Of a stretch of DNA of 33,827 bases, positions 1 through 8,095 are shown in pieces. Position 1 is the stretch's first letter. Each line of letters opens with the position of its first letter. Source of the DNA: an uncultured Opitutales bacterium (lineage in GTDB: Bacteria > Verrucomicrobiota > Verrucomicrobiia > Opitutales > UBA2995); the NCBI GenBank assembly GCA_938075565.1, contig CALJGU010000092.1, positions 1 to 33,827 of the forward strand. The letters run 5' to 3'. The position numbers and the translations under genes were made by a program. The notes beneath the pieces are model-generated. The model was not told where the DNA came from. It worked only from the letters and a program-made list of their open reading frames with translations, and made no database searches.

Positions 1-1
1 G

Positions 2-451
2 AGTGCCAAACTTCGACCGGGTATGACGGCGACAGCGGATATTGAGACCGAAACGGTTGAAGATGCTATTTCAGTTCCCATGCAATCGGTAACGGTTCGG
101 AAGAAAGACGAGATTGAGAAAGAACTCGATCCGAATGCCAAAGACGATGAAGCAGAGGAGGAGCCTAAAGAAGAAGAAGACATTGCCGACAACAAGCAGA
201 AGGACGAAAATGAGGCCAAAGAAGATCTTCAGAGAATCGTTTTTGTTGTGAAAGATGGAAAGACCGTTTTGCGAAAAGTGAAGACGGGGATTACAGACAA
301 TAGTTATATTGTTGTCGAAGAAGGGGTTTCTGATGGCGAAACCGTTGTTTCTGGCAGTTACCGTGCGATCACTCGCCAATTGAAGCACGATGTGGCGGTG
401 ACTACGAAGAAAGCCGGTGCGAAGAAAGATTCCGAAGACGATAAAGGCTGA
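2..451 (+). CDS. MacA-like periplasmic adaptor (membrane fusion protein), C-terminal part, cut by window edge
   Basis: The reading frame is open from base 2, so this is the 3' end of a longer gene. The first residues read SAKLRPGMTATADIET, the barrel segment typical of MacA/HlyD-family adaptors, followed by the VPMQSV strand. Then comes an unusually long acidic insertion of roughly 45 residues, rich in E, D and K (about bases 110-235), before the chain resumes with RIVFVVKDGKTVLRKV and the terminal membrane-proximal segment. The family joins an inner-membrane ABC or RND pump to a TolC-type outer-membrane channel. It lies 30 bp before an ABC ATPase and two MacB-like permeases, so it is the adaptor of that transporter. 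The acidic insertion is not part of the E. coli MacA layout. Its role is unknown. Confidence 0.85.
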   Translation, partial: SAKLRPGMTATADIETETVEDAISVPMQSVTVRKKDEIEKELDPNAKDDEAEEEPKEEEDIADNKQKDENEAKEDLQRIVFVVKDGKTVLRKVKTGITDNSYIVVEEGVSDGETVVSGSYRAITRQLKHDVAVTTKKAGAKKDSEDDKG

Positions 452-481
452 TCAACCTCAACGGAAGACCCGGAAATTAGT

Positions 482-1204
482 ATGATTCAGCCTTATAAAG
501 GAGTCGGCGAGCCTCTCATCGACATCGGTCGCGTTGAAAAGTTTTACGACCTCGGCAAAGCGAATACGGTGAGAGCGCTGGATGGTGTGGATTTGAAAAT
601 TTACCCCAACGACTATGTTGCCATCATGGGCCCTTCTGGAAGTGGAAAGTCTACCCTGATGAACATGTTGGGTTGTCTGGATACGCCAACCGGAGGCCAG
701 TACTATTTTGAAGGCGAAGATGTCGCCGAGATGGATGATAATGAATTGGCTTTCATCCGAAATCAGAAGATTGGTTTTGTGTTTCAGAGTTTTAACCTCT
801 TGGCCCGAGCGAGTACGCTGCGCAATGTGGAACTACCACTGGTTTACGCAGGGATCCCTAAGTGGGAACGGCAAGAAAAAGCCTACAGTGCCTGCGAGAA
901 GGTCGGCCTGGGTGATAGAGTAGATCACAAGCCGAACGAATTGTCTGGAGGGCAACGTCAACGAGTTGCCGTTGCACGAGCATTGGTTAACGATCCGTCC
1001 ATATTATTGGCTGACGAGCCGACTGGTAATCTCGATTCCAAAACGGGGGCAGAGATTATGGAGTTGTTCGATGAGCTGCATTCACTTGGTAATACAATAA
1101 TCCTGGTCACGCATGAAGAAGATATTGCTGCTCATGCTCACCGTCTCATTCGTTTGCGTGATGGAAAAATTGAAGTTGATCAGGTCAACCCCGGGCGTGG
1201 ATGA
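482..1204 (+). CDS. ABC transporter ATP-binding protein, MacB/LolD type
   Basis: A 240-aa stand-alone nucleotide-binding subunit. Visible motifs are Walker [10 protein letters not shown] (residues 50-58), Q-loop Q102, signature LSGGQ (154-158), Walker B ILLADEP with E179, and switch H211. The TGNLD sequence after Walker B is typical of the MacB/LolD/FtsE group, whose members do mechanical work on periplasmic partners rather than moving solutes through a channel. In E. coli MacB this domain is fused to the permease; here it is separate. The stop overlaps the next start as ATGA (1201-1204), which indicates translational coupling to the permease. The substrate cannot be told from sequence; peptides, lipoproteins or macrolide-like compounds are all possible. 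Confidence 0.95.
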   Translation: MIQPYKGVGEPLIDIGRVEKFYDLGKANTVRALDGVDLKIYPNDYVAIMGPSGSGKSTLMNMLGCLDTPTGGQYYFEGEDVAEMDDNELAFIRNQKIGFVFQSFNLLARASTLRNVELPLVYAGIPKWERQEKAYSACEKVGLGDRVDHKPNELSGGQRQRVAVARALVNDPSILLADEPTGNLDSKTGAEIMELFDELHSLGNTIILVTHEEDIAAHAHRLIRLRDGKIEVDQVNPGRG

Positions 1205-2460
1205 GGCGCTTCCTCTCAGAGTTTGTTGAGAGCATTCGCATCGCGAGTGAGCAACTTGTCGCGCACAAAACCCGTGCGTTGTTGACCATGCTCGGTGTCA
1301 TTATCGGTGTGCTTGCTGTAACGATGATGGGAACGGCGATGAATGGAATCGATAAAGGAGTCCGGCAATCGCTCGATGTTGTGGGCTCCGATGTTTACTT
1401 CGTCGCTCGGCATAGTTGGGAACAAGCGGATGATGCATGGCGGCATTTAAAAAATCGACCTGCGATCAGAGACATCGAATCCGATAGGATAAATGAAATT
1501 ATTTCAGAGACCGAAGACTCCAATCTCTATCGTGCAGCGCCCGATGTTTATTGGTGGCCTCAAGGCGATGTGAAAACGAAGGACCGATCGGTTGCTAATG
1601 TGCAAACCAGAGGCACGGATGAAAATTTCGAATTTATCAACAATGCGCAAATTGGGGAAGGAAGGTTTTTCAGTGAACTTGAGGAGAGCAATGCTCGAGG
1701 GGTAGTTGTATTAGGCTATGACGTTGCTGAAGCATTATTTCCCTATGAATCGGCAATTGGGAAAACTGTTCGGGTCAAAGGAATAGAGGTTGAGGTGGTC
1801 GGTGTATTTGAGCGTATGGGGTCTTTCTTTGGACTCATGAGCTATGATAACTTTGCCCTCGTACCTTTGAAGTGGTTGCGCAAACATTACCAATGGGAAA
1901 TGCATACCATGATCCGGGTTAAAATCGCTCCAGATGCGGATAGAGAAGAAGCACGGTACGAATTGATTGGTGCTATGCGCCGTATCCATAAGCAAGTGGC
2001 TGAGGAGGAAGACAATTTTGCTATCAATAGTACGGATTCCATGGAAGAGGAGATGAGTACTATTAAGAATGTACTTTCGGTTGCTGGATTTGGAATTACT
2101 GGGCTTTCCTTGTTTGTAGGAGCCATCGGTATTATGAACATAACATTCGTGAGCGTGAAGGAGCGTACCCGTGAGATAGGTACGCGTCGAGCCATCGGTG
2201 CCCGTCGATCTTCCATCATCATCCAGTTCCTAATGGAGGCTGTATCGGTATGTGTGGTGGGCGGAATTATTGGACTGGCTATCGCCTATGCAGGGAAATT
2301 GGGGATTGAAAAAATTTGGCCTGATTTTCCTTTTGTTTATTCAATCGGTTTAATTGTGATGGGTATGACTGCCTCCGTTGTGGTGGGAGTATTCTCTGGT
2401 ATTATTCCGGCTTTCATGGCTTCTCGTCTGGATCCCGCAACTGCATTGCGCCATGAGTAA
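1201..2460 (+). CDS. MacB/FtsX-type ABC transporter permease (first subunit)
   Basis: This 419-aa protein has the MacB layout: one N-terminal membrane helix (about residues 25-48), a large periplasmic domain of some 230 residues, and three C-terminal helices (about 293-319, 343-365 and 378-405). Between the second and third helices lies the conserved cytoplasmic coupling segment [18 protein letters not shown], which contacts the ATPase. It overlaps the ATPase gene by 4 bp and the second permease by 8 bp. Two non-identical permeases downstream of one ATPase imply a heterodimer served by two copies of the same nucleotide-binding subunit. Confidence 0.94.
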   Translation: MRRFLSEFVESIRIASEQLVAHKTRALLTMLGVIIGVLAVTMMGTAMNGIDKGVRQSLDVVGSDVYFVARHSWEQADDAWRHLKNRPAIRDIESDRINEIISETEDSNLYRAAPDVYWWPQGDVKTKDRSVANVQTRGTDENFEFINNAQIGEGRFFSELEESNARGVVVLGYDVAEALFPYESAIGKTVRVKGIEVEVVGVFERMGSFFGLMSYDNFALVPLKWLRKHYQWEMHTMIRVKIAPDADREEARYELIGAMRRIHKQVAEEEDNFAINSTDSMEEEMSTIKNVLSVAGFGITGLSLFVGAIGIMNITFVSVKERTREIGTRRAIGARRSSIIIQFLMEAVSVCVVGGIIGLAIAYAGKLGIEKIWPDFPFVYSIGLIVMGMTASVVVGVFSGIIPAFMASRLDPATALRHE

Positions 2461-3721
2461 GCGAGATCGATTTGACCAAAGCAAACGGATCAACCCTTGG
2501 GAGATTGTGACCATGGGTTTGAGTTCTCTTGCCTCTAACAAATTGAGGTCCTCGCTGACGATGTTTGGCATCGCAATAGGAGTCTTTTCGGTTGTGAGCG
2601 TAATGACCGCTTTGTCTGCCATGCGATCGTCCATCGACAAAAACCTAGAGGTTTTTTCAGGCGAAGTGTTTCATGTTAGCCGGATGCCTACGATTCAGAT
2701 TAATGATGGCTGGTGGAACTACCGTGATCGGCCGCGCTTCGATTATCGTCAGGCCACTCGTTTCAAGATCCTCATGGAATCTAATACCGAGTCTTTGGTT
2801 TGCTTGCAAATGGGGCAAGGGGGGCAGATTGCGCGGTACAAGGACCGTAAATCGGATCGTAATATCCGGGTGACCGGGACCAATGAAAATTTCTTGGACT
2901 GCTTTGCCATGAACGTCGAGTTCGGTAGGAATCTGGTTCCTGAAGATGTTGAAAATGGACGTACGGTGGCCGTAGTCGGTGTAGAAATTGTTAAGAAATT
3001 ATTTCCGTTTGAAGATCCCCTGGGAAAGCAAATGACCGTTCTTGGGACCAAATACACCATTGTGGGCGTGATGGAGGAAAAAGGCCAGGGATTCGGCCAA
3101 AATCCGGACCGGACTGTGCTGGTGCCTCTGACTCGGTTCTTGTCAACGAAGGCCGGTCAATGGATTGACGTCAACATAGCGGTGAAAGGTCCAAGTATTG
3201 AGGAAATGGCGGAGTATCAGGATCATGCGATTGGATACCTTCGCACTGTCCGGGGATTAGAAGCTGAGAACCCAAACAACTTTGAAGTTACTTCTAACGA
3301 TGCGGTGAAGGAAATATTTGAAGGCATCGCTAATTGGGTCAGCAATGGGGGACTCATAATCAGTGCCATTGCTTTGGCAGTAGCAGGAGTGGGTGTGATG
3401 AATATCATGCTTGTCAGTGTAACCGAGCGAACCCGAGAAATAGGCATTCGTAAATCCATCGGTGCCCGTAAGAAAGATATCCTGAAGCAGTTTCTTCTCG
3501 AAGCTGTATTCTTGTGCGAAGTCGGAGGCGTAATGGGGATTATCCTAGGGATCATTGGCGGTAACATCATTGCCGCGCTCTCAAATTCTTCCGTTATTTT
3601 TCCTTGGTTTTGGACAGTGGTCGCCATCGCGACTTGTTCTTTGATCGGCATCGTTTTTGGGATGTATCCCGCCTACAAGGCGGCGAGTTTGCACCCCATT
3701 GATGCCTTACGATTTGAATAG
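2453..3721 (+). CDS. MacB/FtsX-type ABC transporter permease (second subunit)
   Basis: The frame is open further upstream, but the start is placed at the ATG at 2453 (MSKRDRFDQ), which overlaps the stop of the first permease as ATGAGTAA. Earlier in-frame TTG codons would put a stretch without family character in front. The 422-aa product repeats the layout of its neighbour: N-terminal helix near residues 36-60, periplasmic domain, then three C-terminal helices with the coupling motif TERTREIGIRKSIGARKKD. It is clearly related to the first permease but divergent along its length, so the pair looks like an old duplication that specialised. The operon probably ends here, because a 49-bp gap follows and the next gene has a different function. 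Confidence 0.93.
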   Translation: MSKRDRFDQSKRINPWEIVTMGLSSLASNKLRSSLTMFGIAIGVFSVVSVMTALSAMRSSIDKNLEVFSGEVFHVSRMPTIQINDGWWNYRDRPRFDYRQATRFKILMESNTESLVCLQMGQGGQIARYKDRKSDRNIRVTGTNENFLDCFAMNVEFGRNLVPEDVENGRTVAVVGVEIVKKLFPFEDPLGKQMTVLGTKYTIVGVMEEKGQGFGQNPDRTVLVPLTRFLSTKAGQWIDVNIAVKGPSIEEMAEYQDHAIGYLRTVRGLEAENPNNFEVTSNDAVKEIFEGIANWVSNGGLIISAIALAVAGVGVMNIMLVSVTERTREIGIRKSIGARKKDILKQFLLEAVFLCEVGGVMGIILGIIGGNIIAALSNSSVIFPWFWTVVAIATCSLIGIVFGMYPAYKAASLHPIDALRFE

Positions 3722-3770
3722 GCATTTTTCCATCGACCGGAAGCCTTAGTTCTTAACAATTTGCCTACGT

Positions 3771-5324
3771 ATGGCTTCTGAAGAAAAACCACGTCGATCC
3801 CTTCGTATTTTCGATCTGTTTTTTATTTTGTTAGCTCTAAGTCCTCTGGCTCTGCCGTTTATGATGATTGAGCAACCGGGCATACCACCTGGTGCACATA
3901 GCGAGAGTGATTGGTATTCAGTTCTGGAATCGGATATTGAACTGCTTATCGACTCGACTGCTTGGGATCCGAACAAAAAGGAACGAGTCATCAAGCAAGA
4001 GATCTTTGATGAGCTTTTGGATATGATTGATCGTGCCGACCGTTTCATAGTTATAGACTTTTTTCTTTGGAATCACTTTCAGGGAAAAATCCCTGAGGAT
4101 CACCGTCGGCTGTCGACTGAGCTGGCCCTGGCCCTGGTTAAGAAAAAGCAGGCCTTTCCTTATTTGCCAATTCTCGTGCTCACAGACCCTATCAATCGAA
4201 TCTACGGGGACATGGCTCCCACATTTTTTCAGGAAATGGAGAATGCAGGGGTAAAGGTCGTCTATACCTACCTGTGGGGGATGCCCGACTCCAACTGGAT
4301 CTATGGTACCAACGCGCGGTTCTATTCTAAGCTCGTTCCTAACACCGATAAAGAAAGCGCGTTTGTTAACAAACCCCTGGTCACCAATCCATTTGTTCTT
4401 GATGGTCCAAAGATCTCACTGAAACAAGCGGGGAACTTATTGTTTCTAAAGGCCAATCATCGTAAAGTAGCCATTACATGTTCCACAAACGAGGGCCTTG
4501 ATTTACTTGTTTGTAGTTTCAATCCGGCTGATGGAAGTTCGGCTCATTCGAACGTAGCGGCACGAGTGAGAGGGGAAGTCGGCCTGGAAGCATTGGCTTC
4601 TGAATTGAAGTTGATTCAGTGGTCTCACGAGTCAGAGTTTCCTGAAGCTCTATTGCCTAAGGAGGTGGATCAAATTCAGCAGATCGCACAGCAGCTTCCT
4701 ACTTCGAATAGAGATGGAGGCGCTCAAGTTAAATGGATTACCGAAGCTGCTATAAGAGATAACTTAATCCGGTTATTGAATGAAACTCAGGCTGGCGATG
4801 AAGTGATGATCGCTCTTTTCTATTTATCAGATCGAGGAGTGGTAAACGCTATCAAGCAAGCCGCTCGAAATGGGGCTGAGGTGCGAATGGTGCTGGATGC
4901 TAATCGCGACGCATTTGGGCGCAAAAAAAATGGAATCCCGAATAGGATGGTCGCTGCTGAATTTCGGAAAATGGCGGTTGAGCATAACATCAGTATCCTT
5001 TGGGCGGATACGCATGGTGAGCAATTCCACTCTAAGATCTTGGCGATTCACAATCCGCTGAATGGGAAGAATCAGCTTTGCCTCGGATCAGCCAATTGGA
5101 CCCGCCGAAATCTGGACGACTTGAATATGGAGGCGAATTTGTTAATCGAAGGTTCGGACAGTTCTATGCAGCGGTTTAAGAGCTATTTCGATCAGATCTG
5201 GAACAATTCCAATGGGTTGCACTACACGCTCGACTATTCCGCCTGGGAGGAAACGGGATGGCGAGCTAAAGGGAAAGCACTGCTCTACCGGTTCCAGGAA
5301 TGGTCCGGATTGTGTTCCTTTTGA
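3771..5324 (+). CDS. Membrane-anchored phospholipase-D-like protein with atypical HKD motifs
   Basis: The 517-aa protein starts with a short charged segment and one hydrophobic helix (about residues 12-33), so it is probably anchored with the bulk outside the cytoplasm. Two PLD-type half-sites can be seen. The first is NHRKVAITC (H230, K232) and the second is FHSKILAIH (H420, K422), the latter followed by GSANWTRRN (439-447). In both, the aspartate of HxKxxxxD is replaced, by C237 and H427. The catalytic His and Lys of each half are kept, so phosphatidyl transfer or hydrolysis remains possible. Relatives include cardiolipin synthases and PLD-type nucleases. It faces an EEP-family gene; a PLD/EEP pairing is known from E. 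coli clsB (ybhO) and ybhP. A cardiolipin-synthase role is plausible but unproven. Confidence 0.8.
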   Translation: MASEEKPRRSLRIFDLFFILLALSPLALPFMMIEQPGIPPGAHSESDWYSVLESDIELLIDSTAWDPNKKERVIKQEIFDELLDMIDRADRFIVIDFFLWNHFQGKIPEDHRRLSTELALALVKKKQAFPYLPILVLTDPINRIYGDMAPTFFQEMENAGVKVVYTYLWGMPDSNWIYGTNARFYSKLVPNTDKESAFVNKPLVTNPFVLDGPKISLKQAGNLLFLKANHRKVAITCSTNEGLDLLVCSFNPADGSSAHSNVAARVRGEVGLEALASELKLIQWSHESEFPEALLPKEVDQIQQIAQQLPTSNRDGGAQVKWITEAAIRDNLIRLLNETQAGDEVMIALFYLSDRGVVNAIKQAARNGAEVRMVLDANRDAFGRKKNGIPNRMVAAEFRKMAVEHNISILWADTHGEQFHSKILAIHNPLNGKNQLCLGSANWTRRNLDDLNMEANLLIEGSDSSMQRFKSYFDQIWNNSNGLHYTLDYSAWEETGWRAKGKALLYRFQEWSGLCSF

Positions 5325-5339
5325 TTTTCTTAGTTGGAA

Positions 5340-5612
5340 CTAGTGAAACGACTTTGGATGCTGCGAGCGAATCTCGCGACCACGAAAGATCATTAGACAT
5401 GTTACGATTCCAAGCATAGCGATGGACAGATAGGTCCCGAAGGATCGAAATACCTCGGTGTTTTCAGAGCCAGGTACCAGGCCAGAATTCATTGAGGCTG
5501 CGTAGCATTGAGTTCCAAGAATTACCAAGGATAGCAGAAACGGGAGTACACGTTTCTGCACGGATAATTTTAGACGGATAGGTGACATAAGAGAAAGAAT
5601 TGTTAAAAGCAT
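5340..5612 (-). CDS. Possible small membrane protein, unknown function
   Basis: This frame would encode about 90 residues (82 from the next ATG at 5588). It has two hydrophobic stretches, PFLLSLVILGTQCYAASM and TYLSIAMLGIVTCLMIF, joined by a short polar loop and ending in a basic tail. No family is recognised. No convincing ribosome binding site precedes either ATG, but strong sites are rare in this window. It sits in the roughly 400-bp gap between two converging genes. It could be a real two-helix protein or a chance frame; apart from it, the gap 5325-5725 shows nothing definite. Confidence 0.4.
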   Translation of the reverse strand: MLLTILSLMSPIRLKLSVQKRVLPFLLSLVILGTQCYAASMNSGLVPGSENTEVFRSFGTYLSIAMLGIVTCLMIFRGREIRSQHPKSFH

Positions 5613-5725
5613 AGGATTCTGCAACCGATGGGCAAAACTTAATCAAAAAAGTTTCCCTTAAATTACTTCGAGTAGTGATGCTATGGCTATCCCGGGAATC
5701 GCTGTGGATTTTCTAGTAGATTCTC

Positions 5726-6523
5726 TTAATTTTGTTCTTTCGAAGTAGGCTGTATCTCGACCAAAACCGCATTGTGGTCCGACACTTTTCTTCGAATAAC
5801 TTCACTATGCGAAACATGATACGCTTCTGGAACGAAAATGTAGTCGATGGCCTTCCTGGGTAGGTAGCTCGGATAAGTCGCGGCCTTAACAGGGTAGGAT
5901 CGATAGTGAGAATGGGCCGATACCTCCTCCAACAGAAACCGGGCCGCATCAGGCTGACTTTTCATTTGAGCGTTAAAGTCTCCCATCACAAATGGAGTCA
6001 TGGGGTTGTAGATATCGTATTCTATTTCTTTATTTAGAACGAATTTCTTAATCTTGTGGCACTGAATAAGGCGGCCCTTCTTGGATTTAAAGTCGAGGTG
6101 CACATTTATGAAGTCAAGCAGCCCAAGAGGAGTGTCGCATCTGCAGTATAGAAAACCTTTGCTGCCAATTTTCTTTTTATCGAAGGCTACAACCTCATCT
6201 TGAATGATCGGGTGTTTTGATAGAAACGCATTGCCATAGTTCAGGCGAAACTTGCCGTCGTGGCGATTATGCATGCCATAAGCCGAGAAAGCTATTCCTG
6301 TTTTTTCCCTTAAATACTCTAAGAGATCCAAGTGTCCGTTCCACCGCGAGTCCTCGTCGATTTCCTGCAGCGCCACGATATCCGGATCCAAATCAATGAG
6401 TAGGGTAGCAATCTTATCCAACCATTTGAGAATGGTTTTCTGCTTTACCAGACCTTGATGAAGGATTGGCCCTCGGGCGTGAGCAATATTAAGAGTTAAA
6501 AGCTTGAAGGTGCTGGTTTCCAT
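5726..6523 (-). CDS. Endonuclease/exonuclease/phosphatase (EEP) family protein
   Basis: The 265-aa protein shows the complete EEP metal-hydrolase motif series: LTLNIAHA (N12), ALQEID (E54), NYGNAFLSKHP (about 95-105), NVHLDF (H142), MGDFNA (D182, N184), AIDYIFV (D227) and SDHNAV (D249, H250). These are the residues that bind Mg2+ and cleave phosphodiester bonds. There is no signal peptide, so it is probably cytoplasmic. Family members cleave DNA, RNA, inositol phosphates or sphingomyelin, and sequence alone does not decide. Its gene faces the PLD-like gene. E. coli keeps a similar EEP gene (ybhP) beside a PLD-type cardiolipin synthase, which hints at a lipid head-group substrate. Confidence 0.9.
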   Translation of the reverse strand: METSTFKLLTLNIAHARGPILHQGLVKQKTILKWLDKIATLLIDLDPDIVALQEIDEDSRWNGHLDLLEYLREKTGIAFSAYGMHNRHDGKFRLNYGNAFLSKHPIIQDEVVAFDKKKIGSKGFLYCRCDTPLGLLDFINVHLDFKSKKGRLIQCHKIKKFVLNKEIEYDIYNPMTPFVMGDFNAQMKSQPDAARFLLEEVSAHSHYRSYPVKAATYPSYLPRKAIDYIFVPEAYHVSHSEVIRRKVSDHNAVLVEIQPTSKEQN

Positions 6524-6599
6524 GAATTCAACCTGACCTTAATTGTGTTTAGGTCGGATTAAATAGCAAACTGCCCAGTCATCATTTTTCTGCTAGATT

Positions 6600-7964
6600 T
6601 TACTCTTTTCTCTTTTTTGGCGTTAGCAGCTCTTGTTTCGTCTCGTCCGGCAGGTTGGAGGCGTTAATCCATTCGGTAGCCTGTTCTGGGTTCTTTTTCA
6701 TCCAACCTTCAGTAATTGGAGCGAGCGTTTTCGTTTGCAGAGCGGGATCGCTAATTGATTCTGCCCAAAGCAATGCCATTTCCGGATCTTCTCGGATGAG
6801 ACTCTGAGATAGTGTAGAGGCTGCTTGATCCTTGGTTGCCCCTGGTTCCATTTCGATTACGTAGTCCGAAGCGCTGTAAGGATCTTCACGGGCCCAGGTG
6901 CCAAGCGCTGTTCGCGTGGCTTGGGATGAGACGGTTTGGTCTTCGATATTCATGGCCCATTCCATGGCGGCTTGAGGATCTTCACGGGCCCAGCCGGATG
7001 CGGTTCCTCGCAGGGCTTCTGATTGGGCCTCGGGATCTGAAATAGCCTGTGCCCAAAGGGCGGCATCTTGTGGGCTATCACCCGCCATTGAGCGCGCAAT
7101 GGTGCCAATCGCATCGTTTCTCGTTTCTGGATCCGATTGGGATAAGGCCCATTGACCTGCTGCCTGTGGGTCCTCGTTCACGTAGCGAGCAATTAAGAAA
7201 TTCTCTATGCCTCCACCGCGACCTCGGCCCCCTTGGTCAGATGAGGTATCTATTTCGGTCATGGCATAATTGATGGCACCCTCTATGTTGGTGTTAGCCC
7301 AGCCTTGCATGGCAGACAACATGAGTGGGTTGCGTCCACCGCGTGCTGAGGCGTCTCCGTTTTCAGAGGCGTAAGCCACGGCGTTTTGTGGATCAACCTC
7401 TGCCCAGCCCGACATAACGGCGGTGCTGTTGCGTAAAACCGTGCCACCCCCGTCTCGTCCACCTCTACCCCGGCCACCGCGTCCGCGATCTCCACCGGAG
7501 TCGGTGTCTTCCAGGCTGTTGACATATTCCATAGCTGCCGGGCCATCCAATTTTCCCCAAGTATTGTAGAGTAGGGCTTCCATCTGGCGTTTGAGCTGGC
7601 TGTCCGGCATGGAATCCAAAAGAGCAACTCCGTCCATGATGTTGTCTTTGTTCAACTTGGAAAACGCGTCTGTGAGAAGTGACATGCGCTTCAGCGGATC
7701 CGATTCTGTGATGGCACTCCGGATTTGGAGGAGTGGATCAGGGATGCCTTCAATCGCAATGGCTGATTCTTCTGGGGGGGGGGTATCGTAGCGTATATCT
7801 GTTAGCGACTTGGATTCTGTTTTGTCACTGGATTCCAACAATGAAGCTTGGTAGGTCGCAGAAGGATCGTTGGAAAGGGAGAGGCGACCAATAAAGAATG
7901 CTGCCAATAAACTTGCAGGCCATAGGAAGAATAGGAGGGAGAATGAACGTTTCTTAGCTGGCAT
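6600..7964 (-). CDS. WA/DP tandem-repeat protein with RG-rich insertions, N-terminally anchored
   Basis: The 454-aa protein has an N-terminal basic stretch and hydrophobic helix (about residues 7-27) and then a low-complexity linker. From about residue 130 to the end run about nine units of roughly 31 residues with the pattern GWAxxDPxxAxxWAxxxxDPxxxxxAL, probably paired helices in a solenoid. Three early units carry insertions rich in Gly and Arg, such as RGRGGRGRGGRDGGG and GGRGRGGG, at the same place in the repeat. The gene ends in a lysine/arginine-rich tail. A run of ten C on the coding strand lies at codons 61-64. I know no characterised family; similar repeat proteins seem common in Verrucomicrobiota. 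It is divergent from the sigma-54 regulator, 131 bp away. Its function is unknown and scaffolding is a guess. Confidence 0.85.
   Translation of the reverse strand: MPAKKRSFSLLFFLWPASLLAAFFIGRLSLSNDPSATYQASLLESSDKTESKSLTDIRYDTPPPEESAIAIEGIPDPLLQIRSAITESDPLKRMSLLTDAFSKLNKDNIMDGVALLDSMPDSQLKRQMEALLYNTWGKLDGPAAMEYVNSLEDTDSGGDRGRGGRGRGGRDGGGTVLRNSTAVMSGWAEVDPQNAVAYASENGDASARGGRNPLMLSAMQGWANTNIEGAINYAMTEIDTSSDQGGRGRGGGIENFLIARYVNEDPQAAGQWALSQSDPETRNDAIGTIARSMAGDSPQDAALWAQAISDPEAQSEALRGTASGWAREDPQAAMEWAMNIEDQTVSSQATRTALGTWAREDPYSASDYVIEMEPGATKDQAASTLSQSLIREDPEMALLWAESISDPALQTKTLAPITEGWMKKNPEQATEWINASNLPDETKQELLTPKKRKE
7774..7783. repeat. Ten-base G:C homopolymer inside a coding sequence
   Basis: Ten consecutive G on the + strand are read as C on the coding strand of the repeat protein, spanning the Thr61-Pro64 codons. 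With ten bases the frame is intact; a change of one base would terminate the protein early. It is the longest homopolymer I noticed in the window. Confidence 0.95.
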
Positions 7965-8029
7965 GGTGATGGCTGTTTAGTTGTTCGGCTGAAACCTTTA
8001 AGGCAGGTGCTACGTTCATATTAACGAGG

Positions 8030-8043
8030 TCCCTAGATAGGGA
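8030..8043. promoter_or_regulatory. Palindrome in divergent intergenic region (possible operator)
   Basis: TCCCTAGATAGGGA is a perfect dyad with 6-bp arms and a 2-bp centre. It lies between the divergent starts of the repeat protein (7964) and the response regulator (8096). Its position fits an operator serving one or both genes, but no second copy was found and chance cannot be excluded. Confidence 0.35.
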
Positions 8044-8095
8044 GTTACACAATTTTGCTTGGATTGATACAATAGCTTTACCCATAGTGCGACAG

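Noticed and set aside
3223-3651. 142-codon frame antisense to the second permease
   Set aside because: Mirror of the conserved FtsX segment; its composition (Met, Pro, Thr, Arg) is typical of a shadow frame.
7439-7500. G/C-rich repeats in the repeat-protein gene as a possible structural RNA or CRISPR-like array
   Set aside because: The repetition follows codon triplets for Gly and Arg and has no unit length or spacer regularity; it is explained by the protein.
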